Assembly (NCBI GenBank): GCA_001603005.1 | Contig: LVAJ01000012.1 | Span: forward strand, 248,001 to 312,000 | Direction: 5' to 3' | Length of the DNA stretch: 64,000 bases | Origin: Clostridiales bacterium Firm_04 | GTDB lineage: Bacteria > Bacillota > Clostridia > Oscillospirales > Ruminococcaceae | In this document: positions 17,075-26,500 of the stretch, piece by piece | Layout of the letters: every line of letters starts with the position of its first letter | Position numbering within the stretch: position 1 is the first letter of the stretch | Made by a program: the position numbers and the translations under genes | The notes under the pieces: generated by a model | What the model was told of the DNA's origin: nothing | The model's input: only the letters and a program-made list of their open reading frames with translations | Databases searched by the model: none

Positions 17075-18250
17075 TCAGCCGATCACACGAATGCGGATCA
17101 CACCGTCGATCGTCTTCATGGTCTCAGCGATCGCAGCAGCATCTGCGCCGGTGACATCAATCATGGTGTATGCATAATCCTTGCGGCTTGCATTGACCAT
17201 GTTCTCGATGTTGCCGCCGACATTGCTGATCGAAGTGGTCAGCGAGGAGATCACTGCCGGCACATTCTTGTGCAGGATGCAGATCTTCTTGCCGACTGCG
17301 TTCATTTCAGCATTCGGGAAGTTGACGCTGTTCTTGATATTGCCGTTTTCGAGATAATCGACAAGCTCCTTTGCAGCCATAGCAGCACAGTTGTCCTCTG
17401 CTTCTTCAGTCGAAGCGCCGAGGTGCGGGATTGCGATGACGCCTTCCATGCCTGCGGTCTTTGCATTCGGGAAGTCGGTCACATACTTGCGAACCTTGCC
17501 GGACTTCAGAGCGGCTTCCATTGCCTCGTCATCAACCAGCAGATCACGGGCAAAGTTCAGGATGATCACGCCGTCCTTCATCATTGCGATGGTATCCGCA
17601 TTGATCATCTTCTCGGTTGCGATGTTCGGATCCGCGTTCTTCACGAGCGGGGTATGCACGCTGATGATATCGCAGGTCTTGAAGATCTCCTCACGCGTCT
17701 TAACATGGTGGATCGCACGGGAGAGGTTCCATGCAGCCTCAACAGAGATGTACGGATCGCAGCCGTAAACTTCCATGCCGAGATGAATTGCAGCATTACC
17801 GAGCGGGCCGCCGATTGCGCCCAGACCGATGATACCGAGCTTCTTGCCCTTGATCTCGGTGCCTGCGAACTTGGACTTGCCTTTTTCGACAAGCTTGGAA
17901 ACATTCTCGTCTTCCTTAATGGTCTGCACCCAGTTGATACCGCCGACGATATCACGGGAAGCGAGCAGCATGCCGGCAAGTGCCAGCTCCTTAACGCCGT
18001 TTGCGTTAGCGCCCGGCGTATTGAACACAACGATGCCGTTTTCAGCAGCGCGGTCAAGCGGAATGTTGTTGACGCCTGCGCCTGCTCTTGCGATTGCGAG
18101 CAGATTGCTGCCGAACTCCATTTCATGCATCACAGCAGAACGAACGAGAATTGCATCCGGATTCTCAACAGTGTCCGCGACAGAATAGTTGTCGCCGAGC
18201 TGCGCGAGACCGACCGGAGAAATCTTATTTAATGTTTGAATCTGAAACAT
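17075..18250 (-). CDS. serA: D-3-phosphoglycerate dehydrogenase
   Basis: First enzyme of serine synthesis: oxidises 3-phosphoglycerate to 3-phosphohydroxypyruvate with NAD. The 391-residue form has the substrate/NAD domains (NAD loop GLGAIGGPLGNAA near residue 142, catalytic Arg/Glu/His region ending AIPHLGASTEEAEDNC, with the His at about 279) and one C-terminal ACT domain (about 320-391) for feedback control. AAAGGA precedes the ATG. It is the last gene of serC - DUF3592 - serA; no serB phosphatase lies in the operon. Confidence 0.96.
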   Translation of the reverse strand: MFQIQTLNKISPVGLAQLGDNYSVADTVENPDAILVRSAVMHEMEFGSNLLAIARAGAGVNNIPLDRAAENGIVVFNTPGANANGVKELALAGMLLASRDIVGGINWVQTIKEDENVSKLVEKGKSKFAGTEIKGKKLGIIGLGAIGGPLGNAAIHLGMEVYGCDPYISVEAAWNLSRAIHHVKTREEIFKTCDIISVHTPLVKNADPNIATEKMINADTIAMMKDGVIILNFARDLLVDDEAMEAALKSGKVRKYVTDFPNAKTAGMEGVIAIPHLGASTEEAEDNCAAMAAKELVDYLENGNIKNSVNFPNAEMNAVGKKICILHKNVPAVISSLTTSISNVGGNIENMVNASRKDYAYTMIDVTGADAAAIAETMKTIDGVIRIRVIG

Positions 18251-18272
18251 GGGGATTCATCCTTTCTCAAAT

Positions 18273-18722
18273 TTAGGTAATGCAGAAGAAAAATACCGTA
18301 AACAGGATCAGTGTCAGAAGCAGAATAACCCCGATGACCAGTGCATTGCTGACCGGCAGGGGCTTCTGTGCGAGCGGATGATCGGTCAGAAAAGCCTGTT
18401 TCGGCTTCTCACCGTAATACGTGACCGAAACATTGCCGCCGACATTGAGTTCCGGAAATTTGTCAAACAGAAATTTTGAGATCTCTGTATACAGCGGAAC
18501 TTCCAGTGCCGTGCCGTCCGGTTTGGCGATCCGGACAATCGGATTGACCATACCGCTCATTGCATTGACCGCCTTGAACGTGAGATTCACGGAGGATGCG
18601 GTCTTATGTCCGATGACTTCCGCTTCCGCAAAGTGCTGTTCACGGAATTGCGTAAACTGCTCCCAGATGCCGTAAGCAAGCGCCGCGGCATCTATGAGCA
18701 GTATCGCGATCAGATAGAGCAT
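18273..18722 (-). CDS. DUF3592-like two-helix membrane protein inside the serine operon
   Basis: 149 residues: an N-terminal membrane helix (2-18), a beta-rich middle of about 90 residues containing AEVIGHKTASS and VSVTYYGEKPKQAFL, and a C-terminal helix (125-147). This layout fits the DUF3592 family of unknown function. Its ATG overlaps the serC stop (TAATG), so it is translationally coupled to serC, and serA follows 22 bases after its stop. A role in serine metabolism is not evident; the coupling only shows co-expression. Confidence 0.78.
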   Translation of the reverse strand: MLYLIAILLIDAAALAYGIWEQFTQFREQHFAEAEVIGHKTASSVNLTFKAVNAMSGMVNPIVRIAKPDGTALEVPLYTEISKFLFDKFPELNVGGNVSVTYYGEKPKQAFLTDHPLAQKPLPVSNALVIGVILLLTLILFTVFFFCIT

Positions 18723-19807
18723 TATGCGTTTTCTTCTTCAAACTTCTTCATGAATGCGACGAGCTTCTCAACGCCCTCGATCGGCATTGCATTGTAGATC
18801 GAAGCGCGCATACCGCCGACCGTTCTGTGGCCCTTGAGGTTCTCGAAGCCGGCTGCCTTTGCTTCAGCCACGAACTTCTTGTCGAGCTCCTCATCGCCGG
18901 TGATGAACGGAACGTTCATGAGGGAGCGATCCTTCTTCTCGACAGTGCCCTTGAACAGCTTGCTCTGATCGAGGAAATCGTAGAGGATCTTTGCCTTCTT
19001 CTCATTATGAGCCTTCATGCCCTCAAGACCGCCCATCTTCTTGATCCACTTGAAGACCTTGCCGCAGATGTAGATGCCGTAGCAAGGCGGTGTGTTGTAG
19101 AGAGAATCGTTATCTGCCTGAATCTTCCAGTCGCACATGGTCGGGCACTGCTTGAATGCAGGACCGTCAGCGATCAGATCCTCACGGACAATGACGATCT
19201 GCACACCGGCAGGGCCGACATTCTTCTGCACGCCGCCGTAGACAACGCCGTACTTGGTAACGTCGATCGGCTCAGACAGGAAACAGGAAGAAACGTCCGA
19301 AACAAGGATCTTGCCCTTGGTGTTCGGCAGCTTCCAGAACTTGGTGCCGTAGATGGTGTTGTTCTCACAGATGTAGACATAGTCTGCATCCTCCGGAATG
19401 TCCAGATCGGAGCAGTCCGGAATATAGGAGAAGGTCTTGTCAGCAGAAGATGCAACCCTCACGACCTCGCCGTACTTCTCAGCCTCAGAAGCAGCCTTCT
19501 TTGCCCACTGACCGGTGATGATGTAAGCAGCCTTGCCGTTCTTCATCAGGTTCATCGGAACTTCTGCGAAGACCAGAGATGCGCCGCCCTGAAGGAAGAT
19601 CACCTTGTAGTTATCCGGAATGTTCATCAGGTCGCGGAGATCCTGCTCTGCTTCCTTGATGATCTGATCGTATGCCTTGGAACGGTGGGACATCTCCATA
19701 ACGGACATGCCGGTTCCGCGGTAATCCATCATTTCCTCTGCTGCTTCTTTCAGGACTTCCTCCGGCAGAACAGCCGGACCTGCGCTGAAGTTGTAAACTC
19801 TGCTCAT
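18722..19807 (-). CDS. serC: Phosphoserine aminotransferase
   Basis: PLP enzyme that converts 3-phosphohydroxypyruvate and glutamate to phosphoserine. ATG 19807 is preferred to the TTG two codons upstream since GGAGG lies nine bases before it. The 361-residue protein starts with the family hallmark VYNFSAGPAVLPEEVL, carries FLQGGASLVFAEVPMNL (PLP phosphate contacts), the Schiff-base lysine in YGGVQKNVGPAG near residue 195, and ends with GHRTVGGMRASIYNAMPIEGVE. First gene of the serine operon, with a sigma-A promoter at 19885-19913 and only a short leader (no T-box). Confidence 0.97.
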   Translation of the reverse strand: MSRVYNFSAGPAVLPEEVLKEAAEEMMDYRGTGMSVMEMSHRSKAYDQIIKEAEQDLRDLMNIPDNYKVIFLQGGASLVFAEVPMNLMKNGKAAYIITGQWAKKAASEAEKYGEVVRVASSADKTFSYIPDCSDLDIPEDADYVYICENNTIYGTKFWKLPNTKGKILVSDVSSCFLSEPIDVTKYGVVYGGVQKNVGPAGVQIVIVREDLIADGPAFKQCPTMCDWKIQADNDSLYNTPPCYGIYICGKVFKWIKKMGGLEGMKAHNEKKAKILYDFLDQSKLFKGTVEKKDRSLMNVPFITGDEELDKKFVAEAKAAGFENLKGHRTVGGMRASIYNAMPIEGVEKLVAFMKKFEEENA

Positions 19808-19884
19808 AGTCAATAGCCTCCATATTCACATATTTTGGTAGATTATCCGCTGATATCAAATGATACAGACTGAATCTTAACTAT

Positions 19885-19913
19885 AGTATACTATTTTTTC
19901 CGGGTATTGTCAA
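19885..19913 (-). promoter_or_regulatory. Promoter of serC-DUF3592-serA
   Basis: Minus strand: TTGACA (19908-19913), 17 bp, TATACT (19885-19890). Confidence 0.82.
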
Positions 19914-20031
19914 GCGAAAAGCAGAAACATTGTGAAAAAAATAACGATTTCGGATAAACCGCAACACACTGTCAACAATTTGCAGCAGAAAACTAGCCAC
20001 TTTTTTCAGTGCATTCCTATTGTATGCTGAA

Positions 20032-20691
20032 TCAGTTTTCAGCAGCTGCATTTTTCGCTTCGCGCGCTGCTCTGCGCGCCTCAGCTTCCCGCAGACTCAT
20101 CGGGCAGCCGCAGTAATCCTGCCGGTACAACTCATATTCCGCGGAAAGCGCGACAGAGCGCGCATATCCCCCGCCTTTTTTGAAATCCGAGGGCAGAAAA
20201 CGCGCACGGGTATTTTTCGCGATCTCCTCCCCGCATGCATTGATATACGGCGCATTTTTATGCGGGCTGACCGTCAGTGTTGAAGCAAAATAATCACATC
20301 CGAGCTGATCTGCCGCGATCGCGGCTTCCTGCATCCGCTGCGCAATGCACCGTTCGCAGCGCTCCCCCATTTCCGGCGTATCCTCGACGCCCCTGACCGC
20401 GTCCCAGAACGGCGCATCGTCATAGGGCGGCGCAACCAGCGTGATCGGATGCGGCGGCGAAAGCTGTTCAAGCAGCTGCTTCTGCGTTTCGAGCCGCCGG
20501 TCAAATTCAGATTCCGGCGCGATATTCGGATTGTAATAGAACAGATAGATCTCAAAATACGGCATCAGCTGTTCCAGAACCGCCGTACTGCACGGTCCGC
20601 AGCAGCTGTGCAGCAGCAGCTTCGGAACTGCTCCGGCAGGGATCGCTGCAATCTCCGCTGCCATTTCCTTATGATACTGAAGCTTCTCCAC
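20032..20691 (-). CDS. queH: Epoxyqueuosine reductase QueH
   Basis: Catalyses the last step of queuosine synthesis in tRNA, reducing epoxyqueuosine; the QueH (DUF208) type replaces QueG. Seen: HSCCGPCS near the N-terminus, YYNPNIAPESEF, CERCIAQRM and the C-terminal YRQDYCGCPMSL, giving the cysteines that hold the Fe-S cluster and second metal. The start is taken as GTG at 20691 (about 219 residues) because the frame upstream of it is out of family and overlaps the preceding gene; AAGGA lies ten bases before it. It overlaps the 3' end of the upstream gene by about 23 bases, so the two are probably coupled. Confidence 0.88.
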   Translation of the reverse strand: MEKLQYHKEMAAEIAAIPAGAVPKLLLHSCCGPCSTAVLEQLMPYFEIYLFYYNPNIAPESEFDRRLETQKQLLEQLSPPHPITLVAPPYDDAPFWDAVRGVEDTPEMGERCERCIAQRMQEAAIAADQLGCDYFASTLTVSPHKNAPYINACGEEIAKNTRARFLPSDFKKGGGYARSVALSAEYELYRQDYCGCPMSLREAEARRAAREAKNAAAEN

Positions 20692-21337
20692 CGGTATCCC
20701 ATCCTTCTTCCGAGCATTCGATCTTCTCTGCTTCATACTCCCAGTGCACCGGATCCGGACGGTACAGCGCACTGAGGCTGTATGTGACATTGTTGTACTC
20801 CGCGCCCGCAGCAATCAGCATCACAAGTGAATCATACGCATGCGAAAACTGAAAATCCGTCACCATGATCTGCTCTGCCAGTTCAGAAGCAGAAGGCAGT
20901 CCGTTTTCCGTATCCGGTTCGAGCAGACGCAGCATTTCTTCCGCCATGCGCAGCAGAATATCCTGCTGATTGGCATACGCCGTATTCAGTTGACGGAGAA
21001 CCGTTTCATTGTCCGCATCCGTATAGTTTTCGACCAGAATCGCATTCGGCATCTGCGCGCCGAATTTCGGCAGCCGGATATTCTCCGCTTTCAGAATGCC
21101 GGACAGCGTGTCAAATTCCGCTTCGATCGTCCCGAACATCATCACATCAGTAAACGTCACCGTCCGGACATAATTCTCATGATATTCACGCTCTTTTTGC
21201 TTCTTGCTGCGCTTTCTCCGCACTTCGCCCCATACCGCCAGAAAGGAAATCGTCAGCGTGAACAGAATGATCGCGCTCAGCCCGATCCTTTCCAAAGGGG
21301 TGAAAAAAAGCTGCATGGATATTGTCATCAAAACCAT
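20669..21337 (-). CDS. Membrane-anchored protein of unknown function upstream of queH
   Basis: 222 residues: one N-terminal membrane helix (about 16-36, GLSAIILFTLTISFLAVW), a basic cytoplasmic stretch RRKRSKKQKEREY, then a soluble, largely helical domain of about 170 residues. No known motif is visible. Translation starts at ATG 21337 with GGTGAT upstream; it lies directly behind the fakA terminator and overlaps queH, forming a two-gene unit. Confidence 0.72.
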   Translation of the reverse strand: MVLMTISMQLFFTPLERIGLSAIILFTLTISFLAVWGEVRRKRSKKQKEREYHENYVRTVTFTDVMMFGTIEAEFDTLSGILKAENIRLPKFGAQMPNAILVENYTDADNETVLRQLNTAYANQQDILLRMAEEMLRLLEPDTENGLPSASELAEQIMVTDFQFSHAYDSLVMLIAAGAEYNNVTYSLSALYRPDPVHWEYEAEKIECSEEGWDTGGEASVS

Positions 21338-21358
21338 ATTATATCATCACCACATTAT

Positions 21359-21386
21359 AAGAAAAGGGCGGAAATCCGCCCCTTTC
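21359..21386 (-). terminator. Terminator after fakA
   Basis: Minus strand hairpin AAAGGGGCGGA / CCGCCCTTTT with a three-base loop, directly after the fakA stop. Confidence 0.75.
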
Positions 21387-21389
21387 AGA

Positions 21390-23051
21390 TTATTCAACAG
21401 AAATCAGATAGTAGTAAACAGGCTGTCCGCCGCTCAGCAGCGTGATCTCAACGCGGTCTTTCATTTTCGCGGAGAGCTGCTCATAGAGCTGCTGCGCCTG
21501 ATCCTCGGTCACATCTGCGCCGTAGATCAGCGTCACATAGCTGGAATCGCCCTTGATCATCTTCTTGGTCAGCTTATATGCCGCCTTGTTGACGTCCTTT
21601 TCCGTGAACGACAGCTTGCCGTTATCAAGCGCAAGCACTTCGTTTTTCTTGATCTTCTGACCGTCCAGCTCGGAATCGCGTGCTGCGAAGGTCACAGAAC
21701 CGGAAGACACGCGCTCAAACGCCTTTGTCATCTGTGTGCGGTTCTCATTGACATCCACAGACTCGTCATAGGCGAGCATTGCTGCAATGCCCTGCGGGAT
21801 CGTCCGCGTCTGGAGCACAACCACATTGCGGTTTGCGAGGTTGATCGCCTGCTCTGCCGCCATAATGATGTTCTTGTTATTCGGCAGGACGAAAACGGTC
21901 TTTGCCGGCGTTGCATGGATCGCGCGGAGAATATCATCGGTCGAGGGGTTCATCGTCTGACCGCCCTTGACGACCTGATCGACGCCGAGGTCGAGGAATG
22001 TACGCTCCAGCCCGCCGCCTGCCGCGACTGCCACAAAGCCAAATTCCTTTGTCGGCTCAACCGGCACGACATCCTGCTGCTTCACGATCTTCGCTTCCTT
22101 GACCTTACCCTCATGCTGAATGCGCATGTTTTCGATCTTCGGCTTCGGATCGTTGATGAAATGGCCAAATTCCAGCGCTTTTGTCAGTGCCAGACCGGGC
22201 GTATCCGTATGGACATGCACCTTGATGATCTCATCATCCTCGACAACGACAACGCAGTCGCCGATCGTTTCGAGATAGGCACGCAGCTTTGCGCCATCCA
22301 CAGTCTCATCATTCTTTTCGATGATGAACTCTGTGCAGTATGTGAAATTGATCTCATCGTCATACTGCGCGACCGCAGAATTGAAGTCGATCGCAGGATC
22401 CGGAGCAGCAGCTTTGGTCTCAGCCGCTTCTTCCGGCATTGCCGCACCGCGGAAGGAATCCAGCATACCGCCGATGATGATGCAAAAGCCCTGTCCGCCC
22501 GCATCGACCACATTTGCCTTTTTCAGAGCAGGCAGCATTTCGGTCGTCTGCTTCAGAACATCGTTCGCTTCATCCAGAACGCCCTGCCAAAACGTGATAT
22601 CGTCCACCTCAGTCTTGGCAAGTTCCTGTGCCTTGTTCGCAGCCATGCGGGAAACCGTCAGAATGGTACCCTCTGTCGGCTTCATGACGGCTTTATAAGC
22701 ACCCGCAACACCAAGCTCCAGCGCATTTGCAAAATCCGCGTTCGACGCCGCTGTCAGCCCTGCAAGTCCCTTTGAAAAACCGCGGAACAGCAGTGACGTG
22801 ATGACGCCGGAGTTTCCGCGCGCGCCGCGCAGCATGGAAGATGCTGTCACATCGGCGACCTCGGAAACCGTAACATCATCCGACAGCAGTTCCAGTTCGC
22901 GCTTTGCAGCGCTGATCGTCATGGACATATTTGTTCCGGTATCGCCGTCCGGAACCGGATAGACATTCAGTTCATCGACCGAACGTCTCTGGTTCGTAAT
23001 CAGAATCGCAGCATGAATAATTGCCGCTTTCAGTTGTTTTCCGCTAATCAA
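21390..23051 (-). CDS. fakA: Fatty acid kinase FakA (DAK2 domain protein)
   Basis: ATP-dependent kinase of the FakA/YloV family that phosphorylates fatty acids presented by FakB for phospholipid synthesis. It has the N-terminal DhaL/DAK2 kinase domain with NVYPVPDGDTGTNMSMT (Asp-rich Mg-ATP site) and GARGNSGVI, and the C-terminal EDD-like regulatory half (about 330-550). Two TTG starts are possible: 23066 and 23051. The second is chosen because GGAGGGG is six bases before it and its N-terminus matches the length of staphylococcal FakA. It follows a yloU-like gene, the standard Firmicutes pair; no fakB/degV gene is in the window. Confidence 0.92.
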   Translation of the reverse strand: MISGKQLKAAIIHAAILITNQRRSVDELNVYPVPDGDTGTNMSMTISAAKRELELLSDDVTVSEVADVTASSMLRGARGNSGVITSLLFRGFSKGLAGLTAASNADFANALELGVAGAYKAVMKPTEGTILTVSRMAANKAQELAKTEVDDITFWQGVLDEANDVLKQTTEMLPALKKANVVDAGGQGFCIIIGGMLDSFRGAAMPEEAAETKAAAPDPAIDFNSAVAQYDDEINFTYCTEFIIEKNDETVDGAKLRAYLETIGDCVVVVEDDEIIKVHVHTDTPGLALTKALEFGHFINDPKPKIENMRIQHEGKVKEAKIVKQQDVVPVEPTKEFGFVAVAAGGGLERTFLDLGVDQVVKGGQTMNPSTDDILRAIHATPAKTVFVLPNNKNIIMAAEQAINLANRNVVVLQTRTIPQGIAAMLAYDESVDVNENRTQMTKAFERVSSGSVTFAARDSELDGQKIKKNEVLALDNGKLSFTEKDVNKAAYKLTKKMIKGDSSYVTLIYGADVTEDQAQQLYEQLSAKMKDRVEITLLSGGQPVYYYLISVE

Positions 23052-23069
23052 GATCTGCCCCTCCAATTC

Positions 23070-23417
23070 TCAGGCGCGAATGCCATCAATATAAACGTTA
23101 ATCGCCGCCGGTTCAATCCCTGTCGCCTGCTCGATCGCATACCGGACCTTATTGCGGATACTGTCCGTAATTGCGGACATATTCGCGCCGATGCCGGTCA
23201 CAATATGGAGATCCACCACAAGCTGATTCTGTCTGGTACGCAGACGGATTCCGCGGCGGATATCGCTGGGAAACAGCTTTGTTTTCAGAGTTTCGATCGG
23301 AGAGGAATCATTCAGGTCAGCAACGCCAAAGCAGCTTGTAACCGTATGCTCAATCAGGGCATACAGATATGTTTTCGTGACACGAATACTGCCAATATGG
23401 TTTTCGATAACTATCAT
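23070..23417 (-). CDS. yloU: Asp23/Gls24 family protein (YloU)
   Basis: Small (115-residue) alkaline-shock-like protein. The start ATG 23417 follows AAAGGAG at eight bases; the upstream in-frame ATG lacks a ribosome site. Seen: GSIRVTKTYLYALIEHTVTSCFGVADLN at the N-terminus and the conserved LVVDLHIVTGIGANMSAI core, both diagnostic. In Bacillus the partner gene yloV (fakA) follows directly, as here. Function is unknown, thought to be linked to membrane/envelope homeostasis. Confidence 0.92.
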   Translation of the reverse strand: MIVIENHIGSIRVTKTYLYALIEHTVTSCFGVADLNDSSPIETLKTKLFPSDIRRGIRLRTRQNQLVVDLHIVTGIGANMSAITDSIRNKVRYAIEQATGIEPAAINVYIDGIRA

Positions 23418-23449
23418 ATTGGGCACTCCTTTCTGTACAGTCTGCATCT

Positions 23450-23478
23450 ATTATAGCACACTCGCGCAAAAAAAACAA
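23450..23478 (-). promoter_or_regulatory. yloU-fakA promoter
   Basis: Minus strand: TTGTTT (23473-23478), 17 bp, TATAAT (23450-23455). Confidence 0.68.
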
Positions 23479-23529
23479 GAGCCTGCCGGCATAATTTCAC
23501 AGAAAATCAATATATTCGCTCGTCAGCAG

Positions 23530-23570
23530 AAAAACCGCCGCAGAAACAATCAGTCTCCGCGGCAGTTTTT
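23530..23570 (-). terminator. Terminator after the giant LRR gene
   Basis: Minus strand hairpin arms AAAAACTGCCGC and GCGGCGGTTTTT, 17-base loop, ending in T5. Confidence 0.82.
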
Positions 23571-23581
23571 ATACAATATGT

Positions 23582-26500
23582 TTAATCAAGAATCGCAAGA
23601 TCCGCTTCCGGGAAGCAGGCTCTCGCCTGTTTTTCGAGGTGCGACGGGATCGCGACCATCCGCAGAGCGGTGCAGTCCTCGAACGCATCCTCCTCCAGCT
23701 CGGTCACATTCGCCGGAATATCGAGTACCCGCAGCGAAATGCACTCCGAAAATGCGCCGGAGCAAATCTTGGTCAGCGTGCTGGGCAGAACGACCTCTGT
23801 AACGGTATCCAGACCGGCACATGCGCCCGGACGGATCTCTGTGATGCCTTCCGGAATGATCAGCGTCGGTTCGCCGTGATAGAGCTCTTTGCGGAGCTGT
23901 CTGGTGTATCTGCCGTCGCCGACAGAATCATTTTCGACTGTCTGCTGTTCTTCCAGCCAGTTGATCGTGACATTCTGACCGAACAGAACCGGAGCGATCC
24001 ATTCCAGAGCAAGCGGCATCGTGACATTTTCGATCGCGTCGCAGCCTTCAAATGCATCCTCTGCGATTTCCTTCACGGAAAGCGGGATCGTGACATTTTT
24101 CAGCGCGGCGGAATCCGAGAACGCACCGCTGCCGATCTTAACGATCGTGTCGGGCAGGATCACGGTTTCGAGTTCCTCCAGACCGGCGCATGCACCCGCA
24201 CGGATCTCCAGATAGCCGCGCGGCACATTCAGCGTGGTTTCGTGGTGATAGATCTTGCGGCGCTCGCGGGCGGTGAATCTGCCGTCTGCCGGAATATCGG
24301 ATGCAGTCTCCGTTTTTTCCGGTGCTGCCGCATGCTGTTCTGCCTTCGGTTCAGGAATCGCAGCAGGCTGTGCTGCCGGAATATCCTCATTGCCGATCGC
24401 ACTCAGAATGCTGTCGATACCCGCAGGCATTTCCAGCAAGCCCGGTTCAACATGCTTCTGCACATTCTGCTGCACCTTCTCCGCAGTGTCCGGCACGATT
24501 TCTTCCAGTACGGAAAGCGTCGGTTTTGCGGACATATCTTCCAGAATATCCAGCGTCGGAAGCGTTTCAGCAGTTTCTTCAATCGTCTCGACTGCTTCTG
24601 CCGGAGCTTCTGCAATTTCCTCGATCTGCTCGCTGATCTCGTCAGCCGCAGGCGCAACGGTTTCTTCAATCGTATCAATCGTTTCTGCCGGAGTTTCTGC
24701 GATTTTTTCGATCTGCTCGCTGATCTCGTCAGTCACCGGTGCAACAGTTTCTTCGATCGTCTCGATTGCTTCTGCCGGAGCTTCTGCGATTTCCTCGATC
24801 TGCTCGCTGATCTCGTCAGCCACTGGCGCAACGGTTTCTCCAATCGTATCAATCGTTTCAGCCGGAGCGTCCGCGATTTCTTTGATCTGTTCGCTGATCT
24901 CGTCAGCCACCGGCTCAACCGTTTCTTCAATCGTCTCGACTGCTTCTGCCGGAGTTTCTGCGATTTCTTCGATCTGCTCGCTGATCTTGTCAGCCTCAGA
25001 TTCGACAGTTTCTTCAATCGTCTCGATTGCTTCTGCCGGAGCTTCTGCAATTTCCTCGATCTGTTCGCTGATTTCGTCAGCCGCAGGTTCGACAGTTTCT
25101 TCAATCGTCTCGATTGCTTCTGCCGGAGTGTCTGCGATTTCCTCGATCTGCTCGCTGATCTTGTCAGCCACCGGCTCAACCGTTTCTTCAATCGTCTCGA
25201 CTGCTTCTGCCGGAGCTTCTGCAATTTCCTCGATCTGCTCGCTGATCTCGTCAGCCACAGGCGCAACGGTTTCTTCGATCGTCTCGACTGCTTCTGCCGG
25301 AGTTTCTGCGATTTCTTCGGTCTGATCGCTGATCTCGTCAGCCACCGGCGCAACAGTTTCTTCAATCGTTTCGATTGCTTCTGCCGGAGTTTCTGCGATT
25401 TCTTCGATCTGCTCGCTGATTTCCTCTGTCACAGATTCAACAGCTTCATCAACCGTTTCGGTCGCTTCTTCTGTCGCCTCTGTAATCTCCTCGACCTGCT
25501 CACTCACGGTATCGTGAATGACCTCGTCAAAGATTTCAGCCGCCTCCTCGACGGACTCCGTTGCTTCTTTTGTCGTTTCAGCCACCTGTTCAGAAACGGA
25601 TATACGGGATACCGGCTCCGGAATTGCTTCCGCAGCAGATTCCGCAGTTTCTTCAACAGTCTCTGCAACAGCTTCAACTTCTTCCGCTGTCTCGGCTCCA
25701 GCTTCTTCAACCTCATCCGCAGCAGTTTCAGCAGCATCCTCCTGATCTTCCAGTTCGTTCGGCGTTTCTTCGATCGCGTCGATCTCCTCGCTGAACTGAT
25801 CAAGCGCAGTCTTTTCCGGAATCTCAACAGATCCTGCCATTTCCTCGATCTGTTCACTGATCTTGTCGAATGCTTCATCGGCAGTTTCCGAAGCCGAACC
25901 GAGCACCTCGGAAGGCTCAAAGCCGGAATCCGCGATCGTACCGGCGATCTCCTCAACAGAAGGAATATTCTGTGCAGCAATCGCCGCAGCGTCTTCAACC
26001 ACAGAAACAGGCGGGATATAGTTGCCGTTCGCATGGACAGCGGGTTCACTGAACGTCGGGATCTGGAATGTCGGGACATGCTCCGGAATCTCCGGTACCG
26101 TAAAGAGCGGTGCAGATTCAGCAGGTTCAACGAGAACAGCGAGTTTCTCGGCGATCGGTCCCTCTGCAATTTTATCAGTCGGGATCTCCGGAATATCCGG
26201 TGTTTCAAACGACGGTGCTGCAAAGCTTTCCGGTTCGGCAGATTCAGCAGCAGGTGCTTCCGGAATATCGGATACAGCCGGCTCTGCGATCATCTGCTCA
26301 ACCGGTTCCGCAGCCGTTTCGACCGCAGCAGGTGCCAGTTTTGCGGCAGCTGCCTGAGTTTCCGGAACAGAATCAGCACACCATGTAAAGTGTACCTTTG
26401 GGCATTCACGCAGGATCTCGGACTGTCTGTCTTCAAACCGCTTCGGAAGAACGATTTCCTCAAGTTCACCGCAGCCGATGAACGCATTCTTTCCGAGGAA

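Noticed and set aside
19808..19884. Possible T-box or riboswitch before serC
   Set aside because: Leader is only about 70 bases, lacks the GGNACCGCG element and any terminator hairpin.
21204..22775. 523-codon plus-strand frame over fakA
   Set aside because: Shadow of fakA with no recognisable protein features.
24554..25423. Regular repeats resembling a CRISPR array
   Set aside because: Period is exactly 87 bp with no distinct repeat/spacer division, in frame with the LRR protein, and no cas genes nearby.
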